Shown: positions 6,908 through 16,100, counted from the first letter of the stretch. The stretch is DNA of 43,294 bases from Pseudobowmanella sp964228145 (GCA_964228145.1 CAXQZJ010000102.1:1-43294); one strand, 5' to 3'. Translations and numbers: made by a program. Notes: generated from the letters alone by a model not told the origin.

Positions 6908-9664
6908 TTTTGTATTCAGACCCAATAGCTCAACCTCCACAAACGGGCCTTTCTGCCGGCGGATAAAGGCTTGCAACCAATCTACTAAATCCTGATTACT
7001 GACGGCATTCACTGCCTGACGCAGCGCCGTTTTATGAGGCTGTGGGGCTAAGTTGTACTGCCAGTTAAACAGCAGGTTGTCGATATGATCCTGTAAGCTT
7101 TGAGCTGGCGCACTAAGTTCACTGATAAGTTGAGCGCGCAGCTGTGCAACGCGCTGAGGGTGCAAGGTTAGCTCGATAGCCAGTTTATCCAGTGTGGTAT
7201 TCATTGCCTTGCGGACATGGGTTAGCTCATGGGGCGTTTGTGCGTACACACCACTGATGATTGCATCGGCCAGGCGCAGTGTCACGAACCCCAGGCTGTA
7301 GCCTAATTGTTGCTGCTGACGGAGTTCCTGATATAGCAAGGGCTCAGCTAGGCGGCTAATTATCAATGCCAGCGCTTGCTGTCGCTCATCTCCAACGGCA
7401 ATACTGACATCTAACAAGGCGTTATCTTGCTGGGCGACGCGCTGAATAATGCAACTTTTTTCTGATAAATCGCGCAATGCAGATCGATACAGCAGACTGT
7501 CGGTTTTACCCGGCGCCAAAACGGAGGCTATTTCCACCACCTGATTCAGCTGACTAGGCGTATAATTGCCCACGGCTAAAACCCTTGCCTTGGCATCCTC
7601 CAGCATTGCCCTGAAATGGCTAAGCACTTGGGTGCTGGTAAGTGTCTGCAGCCCAGAATCCAGTGCCTGCTGAGAAGGTTCATCTGCACTAATATGACGC
7701 GATAAGGCAGGGATGAGTTGATACAGCAATAAGTTTTGTTGCTCCGCTTGCCAGTTGCGTTGGAGTTGTTGTTTAAGATTGTTGAACTGGGCAGGACTAA
7801 GGGTTAGTTGCGATAGCTCACTTACCAGTGCCTCCAGCACATCAAGCTGTGTTGCCGTCAGTCCATTGAGGCTGATGGTTACCCCGTTATTGATGTCGAC
7901 ATGCAGTTCCATGCCGGCATGAATAGCCTCTTCATAAATGCTCATAAGCTGTTGTTCAATCAGTTCAGCAAGGATGAGATTGGCCAGGTAGGCCTGGGTA
8001 CTTTGCTTGCCTAACGCGCTGTTGAGCTGAATGGTCAATTGACCCACTGGCTGAGTAATAGATGTTGGGTGAACAAATTGAACCTCATAATTTTGCATGT
8101 TTTGCTGTGTTAACTCGGCGGGCAGTGCCTGATGCAATGGCCAGTCGCCGGCCAAAAAGCGGTTTGGAGGTGGCAAACTAAAGGATTTGGGCGTTGCGCG
8201 CTGTGCCAGGTCAAACTGATGAGACAACGCGGTAATGCTGTAATTGGTTTGGCTGAATGGCTCTAGTTTCACTAATTGATTGTGGTGCGCTGAGATATCA
8301 AACAGGCGCAGTGTTTTGGATGTCATTTGGGCCAGTAATCTGCGGATCTGTTCAGAATTAAAAGCACCGGGTTGGCTATGTGCAAACCATGGGTTGCTAA
8401 TCTTCCCATAGGCGACATTTATCGCCATCTGATGACTGAGGCTGAGATCAACGGGCGGCGAGAAATAGGCTTGTTGCAACTCAAATTGCTGCTGAAGCTG
8501 CTGATGGTAAATCTCGGGAAGCGGGGATTCGGCAACCATCTCCAGATAATTTAGTACCTGACTGACAATCTCCTGTTTAAAAGCCATGCCTTGAGATGTC
8601 AGGTCAATATAAATGCCGAACAAGTGCTTATCGCCATAGTACTTTTGATCGAATTGAGCATATAGACTGTTTGCCCAACCTTGGTCACGCAAACCTGCTG
8701 CCACGCCCCCGGCGTGCTCGCTGTTGAGTAACGAGGTGAGATAGCGGGCACTGTCCTGATGATCGCCATCAACCAAAAAGCGTAACTGCAATTCTTCATT
8801 TAACTGCTTAGAGGTCACGCGAATGTGCCGCCCTGTAGGCGTAGACTTGAGGTATTGGCGACTGGATGGACGGGAGGGAGTGGCTTTGCGCTCTAATTGG
8901 CTCAGGGGCGCAAGTGCAGTCTCAAGTGCGGCGGTAGACAGCGGTGAAACGATGACTAGTGTGATGTTATGGGGCTGATAAAACGTGTGATAAAAATCAC
9001 GGGTTGCCCGGTACAAGTCTGCAACAGGGTGATGGCCCAAGGTTTGGTGGTTACCCCAACCAAACTGCGATGGTTGAGGATCAGAGCTCAAGCTAAGTGC
9101 ATCTATGAGTTCAACGGCAACGGCATCATTTTGCTGTTTCATTCGCCATTCTGCGTCCAACGCCGCGATTTCCGCTTGAACGTCGTTTTGATTAAAACTG
9201 GCATTGGCCAGCATATCTGCAAGTCGGTGAACCGCTTGTTGGCTCATCGGCGCGCTAACAGACAGATCGAAATGTGTGGTGTGTTGCCGAGTTACCGCTA
9301 AACGCTGTCCGTCAAACCGATTAACAAAACCTAATAACGCGTCTTCAGCCGGGTATGCAGCACTACCACGAAATACTACATGCTCCACTAAATGCGCCAA
9401 GCCGCCGTATCCGGGGTAATCATCAGCACTGCCTGAGTTCACCAGGGCACTGATGGCACTGTGTGTACTATCATGCTGAAAATGCACCACAGTTAACCCG
9501 TTAGGATAACGAAGTACGCGACCGGGGAAAGGGGTGTTGTTTAGCGACTGCGCCAAGGGGCCAGTCTTGTTGCGTAATTGGCAGCCACTGATATCTATCA
9601 GACAAAAAAGAGCAAGGCAAATGAACAGAAATTTGGTCAAACTGGCTTTCACTGGGTTGAGCAT
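6872..9664 (-). CDS. M16 family (pitrilysin/insulinase-like) zinc metalloprotease, predicted lipoprotein
   Basis: A 930-residue M16 peptidase. The inverted zinc motif HLVEH is at residues 91-95, in the typical context GYGGLAHLVEHVVFRG, with the distal Glu in EIAALDAEW. Length and the following inactive-like repeats fit the single-chain pitrilysin/PqqF architecture of four homologous domains. The N-terminus has a hydrophobic segment ending in a lipobox (ISG|C28), so I predict a lipoprotein facing the periplasm; classic pitrilysin is a soluble periplasmic enzyme. Substrates are unknown. The stop codon region overlaps recJ by 36 bases tail to tail. The GST-like gene lies about 54 bases upstream on the same strand, so the two may share a transcript. 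Confidence 0.88.
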   Translation of the reverse strand: MLNPVKASLTKFLFICLALFCLIDISGCQLRNKTGPLAQSLNNTPFPGRVLRYPNGLTVVHFQHDSTHSAISALVNSGSADDYPGYGGLAHLVEHVVFRGSAAYPAEDALLGFVNRFDGQRLAVTRQHTTHFDLSVSAPMSQQAVHRLADMLANASFNQNDVQAEIAALDAEWRMKQQNDAVAVELIDALSLSSDPQPSQFGWGNHQTLGHHPVADLYRATRDFYHTFYQPHNITLVIVSPLSTAALETALAPLSQLERKATPSRPSSRQYLKSTPTGRHIRVTSKQLNEELQLRFLVDGDHQDSARYLTSLLNSEHAGGVAAGLRDQGWANSLYAQFDQKYYGDKHLFGIYIDLTSQGMAFKQEIVSQVLNYLEMVAESPLPEIYHQQLQQQFELQQAYFSPPVDLSLSHQMAINVAYGKISNPWFAHSQPGAFNSEQIRRLLAQMTSKTLRLFDISAHHNQLVKLEPFSQTNYSITALSHQFDLAQRATPKSFSLPPPNRFLAGDWPLHQALPAELTQQNMQNYEVQFVHPTSITQPVGQLTIQLNSALGKQSTQAYLANLILAELIEQQLMSIYEEAIHAGMELHVDINNGVTISLNGLTATQLDVLEALVSELSQLTLSPAQFNNLKQQLQRNWQAEQQNLLLYQLIPALSRHISADEPSQQALDSGLQTLTSTQVLSHFRAMLEDAKARVLAVGNYTPSQLNQVVEIASVLAPGKTDSLLYRSALRDLSEKSCIIQRVAQQDNALLDVSIAVGDERQQALALIISRLAEPLLYQELRQQQQLGYSLGFVTLRLADAIISGVYAQTPHELTHVRKAMNTTLDKLAIELTLHPQRVAQLRAQLISELSAPAQSLQDHIDNLLFNWQYNLAPQPHKTALRQAVNAVSNQDLVDWLQAFIRRQKGPFVEVELLGLNTKSERNDCINNQL

Positions 9665-9718
9665 CCAAGCTGGGTCACGCGTCCGGAGACGGAATTCTAC
9701 CTTGTTATTTACTGGTCG

Positions 9719-10384
9719 TCATGTTTGCTTAATCCCAGCCTGATAACGTGTTATCGACTCTGTTTCCTTTGTTGCGGCTTGCTGCCATTGCCGCATTGCG
9801 GCTAGATTAAGCAGTCGGTTTCGATAAATACGGGCATCTTCTGACAAGGGCAGGCGATAGGTTTGAGTGACAAACGCGAGCGGGGAAAAATAACAGTCTG
9901 CAATACTAAATTGGTCAAACAACCAGCCGGTTGCACTTTGGGAGGTGCATTGAGACCAGATTTGGTCCACGCGGGTCAAATCCTGACGCACAGACTGGGA
10001 TATTGAAATATCTCTCAGCTCGCGAATATTCATGGGAAGTTGTTGATTTAATGCACTTAAACCACTGTGTAGTTCCGCACATAAGCTTCGGGCCTGAGCC
10101 CGTTGTAAGCGATTATCCGGCCATCCCGTGCCTTTGAGGTAGCGTTCGTTCACGTACTCCATTATCGCCAGTGAATCCCAAACCGCGTGACCCTCATCCA
10201 ATAACACAGGTAATTTGGCGGTAGGGGAATATTGCGCCAAATGCGTTTGTGCATCTGGCGCAGCGATTGATACGTTTTGCTCTTCAAAGTGAATGTTGAA
10301 ATGGTGCAATAGCAGCCAGGGTGGCAAACACCAGCTGGCGTAGTTTTTATTGCCGATCACCAAAACCGGTGGAGGCGTTAACAT
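9719..10384 (-). CDS. Glutathione S-transferase family protein
   Basis: A 221-residue cytosolic protein with a thioredoxin-like N-terminal domain (about 1-85) and an all-helical C-terminal domain. The glutathione-binding block is visible as SPTAKLPVLLD followed by DSLAIMEYVNERYL, the usual cis-Pro and Ser/Asp contacts. The start LVIGNKNYASWCLPPWLLL resembles the GST subgroup that begins 'IGNKNYSSWSLRPWLLL', where the tyrosine or serine near residue 15 contacts the thiol; the match is to the subfamily, not to a known substrate. The stop is five bases before the stop side of the TraB/GumN gene upstream, implying co-transcription. gshB (glutathione synthesis) lies about 2 kb upstream on the same strand. 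Confidence 0.85.
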   Translation of the reverse strand: MLTPPPVLVIGNKNYASWCLPPWLLLHHFNIHFEEQNVSIAAPDAQTHLAQYSPTAKLPVLLDEGHAVWDSLAIMEYVNERYLKGTGWPDNRLQRAQARSLCAELHSGLSALNQQLPMNIRELRDISISQSVRQDLTRVDQIWSQCTSQSATGWLFDQFSIADCYFSPLAFVTQTYRLPLSEDARIYRNRLLNLAAMRQWQQAATKETESITRYQAGIKQT

Positions 10385-10389
10385 AGCGC

Positions 10390-11250
10390 CTAATGAACCT
10401 CTTCGAGCTTATAACCACGGCTTTCAAGCTGTGCCAATAAACCGTCCGGACCTGCCAGGTGTAAGGCGCCGACCATAATGACTTCAACCGGAGCGGAATC
10501 GAGATAGGTTTCGATTTGTGGCATCCAACGGTCGTTGCGATCTTTAATTAAAATGGCATAAAAACCCGGAAAATCACGGCGCATTTCCGTCAGCATGTCC
10601 TTTTCCATGGCATCGAAATTACCTTGGCGCCAGGCATTACTCAGCGTCGTCATGGAGTTCTCGATGTCATTAAGGTCTTCAAGGGTGTAACGCATAAAGG
10701 CATCTTCATTGCCTTCGCCCATCTGACTGATAAATTCAATTTGTTGCTGGGCTGTTTCAAAATACTCTGTAGGCTTATTCTGCTCACGGCTCTTGGCACC
10801 GAAGTGAGCGTCCACCCCGGGTTGAGTGTAACCAATACCCTGTGAAGCTAACACCGTAAGGGTGACCGACAACATGGATGGCTTCATAACCATCAGTTGC
10901 TGCTTTGGTAAAGCCTTAGACGCGAGGTATTTTTCCAGTTCGGTCATGGTTTCTGGGGAGAGTTTGTCACTCAAGGTGGTGCCATCGGTGTACATCACTT
11001 TTTGCATCAGCATCATTTGAGTAGCCGGATCTGACATTTGTGTCTCGTCCGCTTCAAACACTGCAATATCGGCTTGGTCGTAGGCTTTCTCGAACTGCTC
11101 AGGTAAAGGATAGTCACTTTGTTTTAACAAATGCATGGTGCCGGCGACATAAACATGGTTGTCGCCTTTTGTGACTTTCCAAACGGGGGAGTCAGCAACA
11201 GCGCTGCCACTGGCGATTAATAATAAAAGGGAACATAAAGAGGTTTTCAT
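10390..11250 (-). CDS. TraB/GumN family protein, exported
   Basis: A 286-residue protein with signal peptide MKTSLCSLLLLIASGSAVA. The TraB/PrgY/GumN family signature is present as VAGTMHLL near the N-terminus and VGALHLAGPDGLLAQLESRGY at the C-terminus; these paired GxxH elements are related to those of Tiki-type metalloproteases. The bacterial function is unknown, so I give none. I chose the ATG at 11248-11250 because GGACAGGA precedes it; an in-frame ATG at 11262 is possible but has no good ribosome site and would break the signal peptide. Probably the first gene of a unit with the GST-like gene (5-base gap). Confidence 0.8.
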   Translation of the reverse strand: MKTSLCSLLLLIASGSAVADSPVWKVTKGDNHVYVAGTMHLLKQSDYPLPEQFEKAYDQADIAVFEADETQMSDPATQMMLMQKVMYTDGTTLSDKLSPETMTELEKYLASKALPKQQLMVMKPSMLSVTLTVLASQGIGYTQPGVDAHFGAKSREQNKPTEYFETAQQQIEFISQMGEGNEDAFMRYTLEDLNDIENSMTTLSNAWRQGNFDAMEKDMLTEMRRDFPGFYAILIKDRNDRWMPQIETYLDSAPVEVIMVGALHLAGPDGLLAQLESRGYKLEEVH

Positions 11251-11358
11251 AATCCTGTCCATAGGCGGTTTTGAAGAAATCAGAGATTAACTGTTAACAG
11301 ACAGGGTTGCCAGTGAAAATTGTATTAAATATCAGCAATATCGATGCGAACTGCTGAG

Positions 11359-11787
11359 CTAATAAGCTGATTCCATATGACTTTGTAAAATCAGGCAGGC
11401 GGCGACACTGTCGACTTTTTCTTTACCGAGTTTTTTGAATCCGCCTAACTCGAAAAGCATAGATCTGGCGTCTGCGCTGGTGAGTCGCTCATCGCACAGA
11501 GCGACGGGCAATCTGTATCGGGCGTTTAAACGATTGGCAAATTTGCGTGCCAAGCGGCTGACATCTTGCTCAGTGCCATCCATGTTTAATGGTAAGCCCA
11601 CCACTAATTGTTGCGGCTGCCATTGTTCAATAAAGTTCTCGATCAGCTGCCAGTCCGGGATGCCATCGCGCGCTTTAAGCGCAGGTAAAGGCGCTGCTGT
11701 GGCGGTGATCATTTGTCCTACGGCAACGCCGATGCTACGGGTACCAAAATCGAAACCCAAGAGGGTGGTAATAGGCTTATCAGGCAC
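11359..11787 (-). CDS. ruvX: RuvX/YqgF, Holliday junction resolvase-like / pre-16S rRNA nuclease
   Basis: A 142-residue RNase H-fold protein. Motifs are LLGFDFGTRSIGVAVGQ (first catalytic Asp), VVGLPLNMDGTEQ, DERLTSADAR (second acidic site) and KVDSVAACLILQSH (third). These match E. coli YqgF almost block for block; YqgF is now linked to 5' maturation of 16S rRNA. The first eight bases overlap the end of yqgE, implying translational coupling. The order gshB-yqgE-ruvX is conserved in gammaproteobacteria. The start ATG is at 11785-11787. Confidence 0.95.
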   Translation of the reverse strand: MPDKPITTLLGFDFGTRSIGVAVGQMITATAAPLPALKARDGIPDWQLIENFIEQWQPQQLVVGLPLNMDGTEQDVSRLARKFANRLNARYRLPVALCDERLTSADARSMLFELGGFKKLGKEKVDSVAACLILQSHMESAY

Positions 11788-12337
11788 GGCCAGCGTCCTG
11801 AGTCAGTTGCCAAGGCTCAACGCCCAGCTTGCGCACCGCTTTATCCCATTTTTGATGAATAGGGGTGTCGAACAGTAAGTCTGTGTCGGCCTCAACGATT
11901 AACCAGGCATTGTCTTGAATTTCTTGCTCCAACTGACCCGCTGACCAACCGGCATAGCCCAACGCGATGATTGTCTGACTGGGAGCCTTGTTATTTCCAA
12001 GATCCTCAAGAATGTCTTTTGAGGTTGTCACCATGATTGACGAATTTACCGATAAGCTGGAACTGTACCCGGGTTTGGGGCTGTGCAGAATAAAGCCACG
12101 ATCCTGACTTACCGGACCTCCCGCCACAACAAGATGCTCTCCCCGTTTGGGGTCGACCTCACCTTCGATCTTGGTTAGCGCCAGTAACTCTTTTAAGGTC
12201 ATTCCTGCCGGTTGGTTTATCACTATGCCCATCGCTCCTTCTTCATTGTGCTCACAAATATAGGTCAGTGAACGTTTGAAAAAGTCATCCTGCAAACTAG
12301 GCATGGCGATCAGAAAATGATTTTCAAGGCTCTGCAT
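11780..12337 (-). CDS. yqgE: YqgE/AlgH family protein
   Basis: A 185-residue UPF0301 protein. MQSLENHFLIAMPSLQDDFFKRSLTYICEHNEEGAMGIVINQP is the family's invariant start, and VVAGGPVSQDRGFILH and LGYAGWSAGQLEQEI follow. The function is not established; in pseudomonads AlgH affects alginate production. I chose the ATG at 12335-12337, preceded by GGAAGGAT; the open frame runs on to 12490 but only inside gshB. The gap to the gshB stop is four bases and the 3' end overlaps ruvX by eight bases, so the three genes form one operon. Confidence 0.93.
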   Translation of the reverse strand: MQSLENHFLIAMPSLQDDFFKRSLTYICEHNEEGAMGIVINQPAGMTLKELLALTKIEGEVDPKRGEHLVVAGGPVSQDRGFILHSPKPGYSSSLSVNSSIMVTTSKDILEDLGNNKAPSQTIIALGYAGWSAGQLEQEIQDNAWLIVEADTDLLFDTPIHQKWDKAVRKLGVEPWQLTQDAGRA

Positions 12338-12341
12338 TGGT

Positions 12342-13298
12342 TTATCCTTCCACATCCAGGCGACGCTCAATAGCATCAAACAAGGCGCCAGTAATACTGA
12401 TGGGATAAGCTGCTTCAATTTCTCGCACACAGGTTGGGCTGGTGACATTGATTTCGGTAACCCGATCACCAATGACGTCGAGTCCGACAAACATCAGTCC
12501 TTTTTCGACCAACTTTGGAGCGATTCGTTCTGCAAGTGCTTTGTCTGTGTCGCTCAACGGCTGCGGTCTGGCGCTGCCGCCGGCAGCTAGGTTGCCTCGT
12601 GTTTCGCCCTGCTTTGGCAACCTGGCCAGGCAATAGGGCATCACCTGACCATCAACAATAAGGATACGCTTGTCCCCGTCGCTAATGGCCGGTAGGTAAC
12701 GCTGAAACATCGCATACTGCTGTCCGTTCCGAGTCAGGGTTTCAATGATAACGCCGAGGTTGTTGCCGTCTTCTTTAACACGGAATATTGCACTGCCGCC
12801 CATGCCATCAAGGGGCTTACAGATAATATCCTGGTGCTGCTGGTGGAAGGCACGGATCAGGCTGTCCTGACGGGTAACCAGCGTGGGTGGGCATAAATCC
12901 GCAAACCAGGTGGCGAATAATTTCTCATTGCAATCGCGCAGGCTTTGAGGTTTGTTAACTACTAAAGTACCGTTGCGCTCCGCTAACTCCAAAATCTGTG
13001 TCGCATAGATGAACTCTTGATCTACAGGCGGATCTTTACGCATTAAAATCACGTCAAGACTGTCTAATGGCACAAACTCCGGCTCTTCCAATTGATACCA
13101 GTTGTTAGCATCTTCTTTTACTCTGACAGCCTGAGTGCGGGCCATGGCAATGCCATTGTCTATATAGAGGTCGGCCATCTCCATGTAGAACAACTGATAA
13201 CCACGGGACTGGGCGGCCAATAGCATCGCAAAGCTGGTGTCTTTTTGTATTTTTATCTGACTGATGGGATCCATCACTATGCCGAGTTTTATGCTCAC
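12342..13298 (-). CDS. gshB: Glutathione synthetase
   Basis: A 318-residue ATP-grasp ligase that joins gamma-glutamylcysteine and glycine. The N-terminus SIKLGIVMDPISQIKIQKDTSFAMLLAAQ is characteristic. ATP-grasp parts are ICKPLDGMGGSAIFRV (glycine-rich loop region), QRYLPAISDGDKRILIVDG and EINVTSPTCVREIE (Mg and glutathione site). Its length matches the E. coli enzyme (316). It heads the gshB-yqgE-ruvX operon. In E. coli rsmE directly precedes gshB; here rsmE lies at 38.7 kb, same strand, and 25 kb of other genes intervene. Confidence 0.96.
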   Translation of the reverse strand: MSIKLGIVMDPISQIKIQKDTSFAMLLAAQSRGYQLFYMEMADLYIDNGIAMARTQAVRVKEDANNWYQLEEPEFVPLDSLDVILMRKDPPVDQEFIYATQILELAERNGTLVVNKPQSLRDCNEKLFATWFADLCPPTLVTRQDSLIRAFHQQHQDIICKPLDGMGGSAIFRVKEDGNNLGVIIETLTRNGQQYAMFQRYLPAISDGDKRILIVDGQVMPYCLARLPKQGETRGNLAAGGSARPQPLSDTDKALAERIAPKLVEKGLMFVGLDVIGDRVTEINVTSPTCVREIEAAYPISITGALFDAIERRLDVEG

Positions 13299-13358
13299 AA
13301 TATTTGCCTGTTAGTGATCTGTTGTATCCAATGTAGGGCTTAACTCGGCATATTCAAG

Positions 13359-14123
13359 TCAGTGTTGCTTCATTGCGGCCTGGTTGCGGGATCTTAAAGC
13401 ATGGTTTTCCTGAGTGTATTTTCTGGATTGCCAAAGGGCAAAAGGGACGCCGATCAGACTCGGCAATATCCAGCTGGCAAGTTGTAGCTCTGGCCACTGG
13501 GCAAAAAGGGTGCGTCCGCCAAAGGCAAAAAATGCAGTATAGGCACCTATTCCAGAGCCCAGGATATGTCCGATATGTTCTTTCAACCAGGTTTTCGGTG
13601 GATGGGCGTCAGCCATCGCATAGCGCAATATACCTATGCCATTTAACAAAGCGATAGGTCCGAATATCATAGCCAAAATATTACCAGTTTGTAGGCCTCG
13701 ATAAAGTGCCAATACTGCCACTAAAATCAAGCAGGCAGGTAACCAAAGATAGCCTGCACGGCGAAGCGCCTGATGTTGCTGTTTGACCCGCAATACCGCT
13801 TTAGCCTGGCGTAAATTGCTCCAGATTAACAAGCTAAGCATCAGCAAAAACAAATATTGCATCTGAATATTGGCGATGAACAACTCTGCTGAACTGTAGT
13901 GACTCGGCACATTGGGATAGATCGTTAAGGGCATGGCTAAAACCATGCTGGAGCTGATGACCCCACTGATGGCCGTAAATGTCATGGTGTGCAGATACCA
14001 GCTGCCAAATTTGCGATGGGCAGACCCACCCTTGCGGGACAAACAAGGGATCCAAAATAATCCCAAAGATAGGCTGCCTGTAACAATATGTGCGAATACG
14101 ATTGTTGCGTGAATAGCTTCCAT
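13359..14123 (-). CDS. Integral membrane protein, DUF2306-like
   Basis: A 254-residue protein with about seven hydrophobic segments. The first is HATIVFAHIVTGSLSLGLFWI, followed by a short loop with KGGSAHRKFGSWYLHTM. The pattern HxxxG in the first helix and a cytoplasmic 'KG..HR..G..Y' loop resembles DUF2306 membrane proteins, whose function is unknown. Two conserved histidines in adjacent helices could bind haem or a metal, which is speculation. It is divergently transcribed from a DesK-like histidine kinase gene, with an inverted repeat in the shared upstream region, so it may be a target of that two-component system. Confidence 0.6.
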   Translation of the reverse strand: MEAIHATIVFAHIVTGSLSLGLFWIPCLSRKGGSAHRKFGSWYLHTMTFTAISGVISSSMVLAMPLTIYPNVPSHYSSAELFIANIQMQYLFLLMLSLLIWSNLRQAKAVLRVKQQHQALRRAGYLWLPACLILVAVLALYRGLQTGNILAMIFGPIALLNGIGILRYAMADAHPPKTWLKEHIGHILGSGIGAYTAFFAFGGRTLFAQWPELQLASWILPSLIGVPFALWQSRKYTQENHALRSRNQAAMKQH

Positions 14124-14184
14124 GTGTGTGCTCCTGAATGTCAGTAGACGCTATTATGGGCTGTCATAACGTATCACTGGAGTG

Positions 14185-14216
14185 CCAAAGGTCATCAGCT
14201 TAAAAATGACTTTTGG
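14185..14216. promoter_or_regulatory. Inverted repeat in divergent promoter, possible response-regulator operator
   Basis: CCAAAGGTCAT (14185-14195) and ATGACTTTTGG (14206-14216) form an inverted repeat with 10 of 11 positions paired and a 10-base spacer; centre-to-centre distance is 21 bases, two helical turns. It lies between the DUF2306-like gene and the kinase gene, where an autoregulating NarL/DesR-type dimer would bind. Two GTCATAA half-like elements occur nearby (14163, 14241). Confidence 0.45.
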
Positions 14217-14254
14217 CCTATTCATTTGGAACACTATACGGTCATAATAAGCCA

Positions 14255-15379
14255 ATGAAATGGTTTAAATTAATTGATTTTGAACGCGCCGCAGCGTTGG
14301 TGACCTGGCTGTGTGTGAGCATGTCCGCTGCGTATTTCGGCATACGTCAATATGGCGCTGATCACTGGCGCGTGTGGTTAAGCTTGTTGCTGTTTGTCTC
14401 GATTGCAGCGGGTTTTGTGCGCCTGACTAAAGACACGGATAAACAAAACAGCCGTAAGGTGGCGCTGTTATTTGCTCAGTACCTGCTATCTATTGCGTGC
14501 TTTTGGGTTTTACCCTTCAACTATCTGGCTATCTTTGTGGTCATTTGGTCCGCAATCGTGCCCTATTATCTGTCATGGCAAAGGGCTGTGTTGTTGTCCC
14601 CCCTATTGGCGCTGCCGTTAGCGCTGAGTATGACCTTTTACTGGCAGCAGCAGGGCGGGTGGCTGACCGCATTATTGTTTTGGACCTTTAATCTGTTTGC
14701 CATGATGATGAGTCGTGCTGCCATTCGTGAAACCCATGCCCGTGAGAAAGCCGATCAACTGAACCGTGAGTTAGTCAGTGCGCAACAATTACTGCGCCAA
14801 GCCAGTCAACAAGACGAACGCCTGCGCATTGCCCGTAATATCCACGATCTGCTGGGTCACCACCTGACTGCACTGTCGATCAATTTACAAGTCGCGGCGC
14901 ATAAAAGCGAGGGCGAGGCGTTAGACAGTATCCAACGCTGCCATGCGTTGAGTCGTTTGTTATTGTCTGATGTCCGTGATGCAGTTGCAGACATGCGGGA
15001 AAATGCCTGTTTAAACTGGTCGGCAGCGGTGAGTGCACTGTTTAATTTACTACCAAGCCCACGCCTTAATTTGGACGTGGCGACAGACGTCAAAATCACC
15101 GATATCTATATGGCTGAAACCTTGTTGTACTGCGTTCAGGAAGCCCTCACCAATACGCTCAGACACACGAATGCGACAGAATTCAGCGTGACCTTGCAGC
15201 GCAATCAAGGGCAATTATCTTTAAAGATACATGACAACGGGGGGGCACCCAAAGCCGTTCGTCACGGTCATGGCTTGACTGGCATGCAAGAACGCATAAC
15301 TGCAATGGGAGGACGCATGCACACCCATTGTTGCGCCGATGGTCTAATGTTGTGCTTGCAGATTCCGGAGCGCGACTGA
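14255..15379 (+). CDS. Sensor histidine kinase, HisKA_3 (DesK/NarX-type)
   Basis: A 374-residue membrane kinase. The N-terminal half has about five or six transmembrane segments (about residues 10-150) and little periplasmic material, as in DesK. The dimerisation/phosphoacceptor box is ERLRIARNIHDLLGHHLTALS with the phosphorylatable His197. The HATPase part shows CVQEALTNTLRHTNA (N box) and HDNGG with GHGLTGMQERI (G boxes). The stimulus may be something sensed in the membrane; sequence does not say what. I chose the ATG at 14255 (MKWFKL); the frame extends to a TTG at 14213 inside the inverted repeat, which is unlikely. The stop TGA overlaps the ATG of the response regulator by one base. Confidence 0.9.
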   Translation: MKWFKLIDFERAAALVTWLCVSMSAAYFGIRQYGADHWRVWLSLLLFVSIAAGFVRLTKDTDKQNSRKVALLFAQYLLSIACFWVLPFNYLAIFVVIWSAIVPYYLSWQRAVLLSPLLALPLALSMTFYWQQQGGWLTALLFWTFNLFAMMMSRAAIRETHAREKADQLNRELVSAQQLLRQASQQDERLRIARNIHDLLGHHLTALSINLQVAAHKSEGEALDSIQRCHALSRLLLSDVRDAVADMRENACLNWSAAVSALFNLLPSPRLNLDVATDVKITDIYMAETLLYCVQEALTNTLRHTNATEFSVTLQRNQGQLSLKIHDNGGAPKAVRHGHGLTGMQERITAMGGRMHTHCCADGLMLCLQIPERD

Positions 15380-16020
15380 TGCACAAGATTTTGTTGGTCG
15401 AAGATCAAATGTTAGTTCGCGAGGGCATCAAATCGTTGTTAGCACTGGATGACAGCGTACAAGTGGTGGCAGAAGCGCCAGATGGCTCCTTTGTGTGCGA
15501 AATTCTGCGTGATCAAAAGATTGATGTGGTCCTTATGGATATTCGTATGCCTGGTATGAACGGTATCGAGGCGTTGCGGGAAATGCAGCGGCAACGCTTG
15601 GAGGTGCCGGTGCTCATCCTGACCACCTTCGATGACCACCAGCTGGTGACAGAAGCCATGCAGGCAGGAGCAAAAGGCTATTTACTTAAAGATGTATCCT
15701 TATCAACCCTGATTGAGGGAATAGAACAAGTCATTGGCGGGCACACATTAATTCAGCCAGCTGTAACTGAAAAGGTGTTAAGGGGGTTACAGGGCCTGCC
15801 CACTCACTTTGAATCATTTTCCCAACCTGAGCCATTAAGCACGAAGGAAACTGAAATTTTGCGTCTGGTGGCCGCCGGCTACAGCAATAAAGAGATTGCC
15901 GATGCGGTGTTTAAATCGACCGGAACGGTGAAAAATCAGGTATCCGCCATTATCGCAAAGTTAGGCGTTAGAGACAGAACCCGCGCTGTGCTAAAAGCAA
16001 TTGAATTAGGCTGGTTATGA
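15379..16020 (+). CDS. Response regulator, NarL/FixJ (DesR-like) family
   Basis: A 213-residue transcription factor. The receiver domain (about 1-120) has phosphoacceptor Asp54 in VVLMDIRMPG, Thr in LILTTFDD and Lys in GAKGYLLKD. The C-terminal LuxR-type helix-turn-helix is LSTKETEILRLVAAGYSNKEIADAVFKSTGTVKNQVSAI, with VKNQV as recognition-helix end. It is translationally coupled to the upstream kinase (TGATG overlap), so the two form a cognate pair. Likely targets are its own operon and the divergent DUF2306-like gene, given the inverted repeat at 14185-14216. The unit ends before the murein locus, whose first gene starts 80 bases on. Confidence 0.92.
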   Translation: MHKILLVEDQMLVREGIKSLLALDDSVQVVAEAPDGSFVCEILRDQKIDVVLMDIRMPGMNGIEALREMQRQRLEVPVLILTTFDDHQLVTEAMQAGAKGYLLKDVSLSTLIEGIEQVIGGHTLIQPAVTEKVLRGLQGLPTHFESFSQPEPLSTKETEILRLVAAGYSNKEIADAVFKSTGTVKNQVSAIIAKLGVRDRTRAVLKAIELGWL

Positions 16021-16055
16021 TTGCACTTGGCATCTGAAACTCAGTGACGTATCTT

Positions 16056-16071
16056 GATAATAAAATATTAC
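16056..16071 (+). promoter_or_regulatory. Palindromic AT-rich element before the murein operon (candidate MurR-like operator)
   Basis: Contains TAATA-AAA-TATTA (16058-16070), a perfect 5-3-5 inverted repeat. The 15-mer ATAATAAAATATTAC here recurs exactly, on the opposite strand, in front of the RpiR-family regulator gene (26223-26237). It is 30 bases upstream of the first operon gene. Confidence 0.45.
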
Positions 16072-16100
16072 TATTAATTTTAATATCAGGAATAACTGGC

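Noticed and set aside
12338..12490. Upstream extension of yqgE into gshB
   Set aside because: It lies in another frame of gshB. MQSLENHFLIAMP at 12337 is the family start.
16044..16100. Longer start for the SxxK protein at 16044
   Set aside because: It would put 19 residues before a clean signal peptide and would place the candidate operator inside the coding sequence. The ATG at 16101 has CAGGA upstream.
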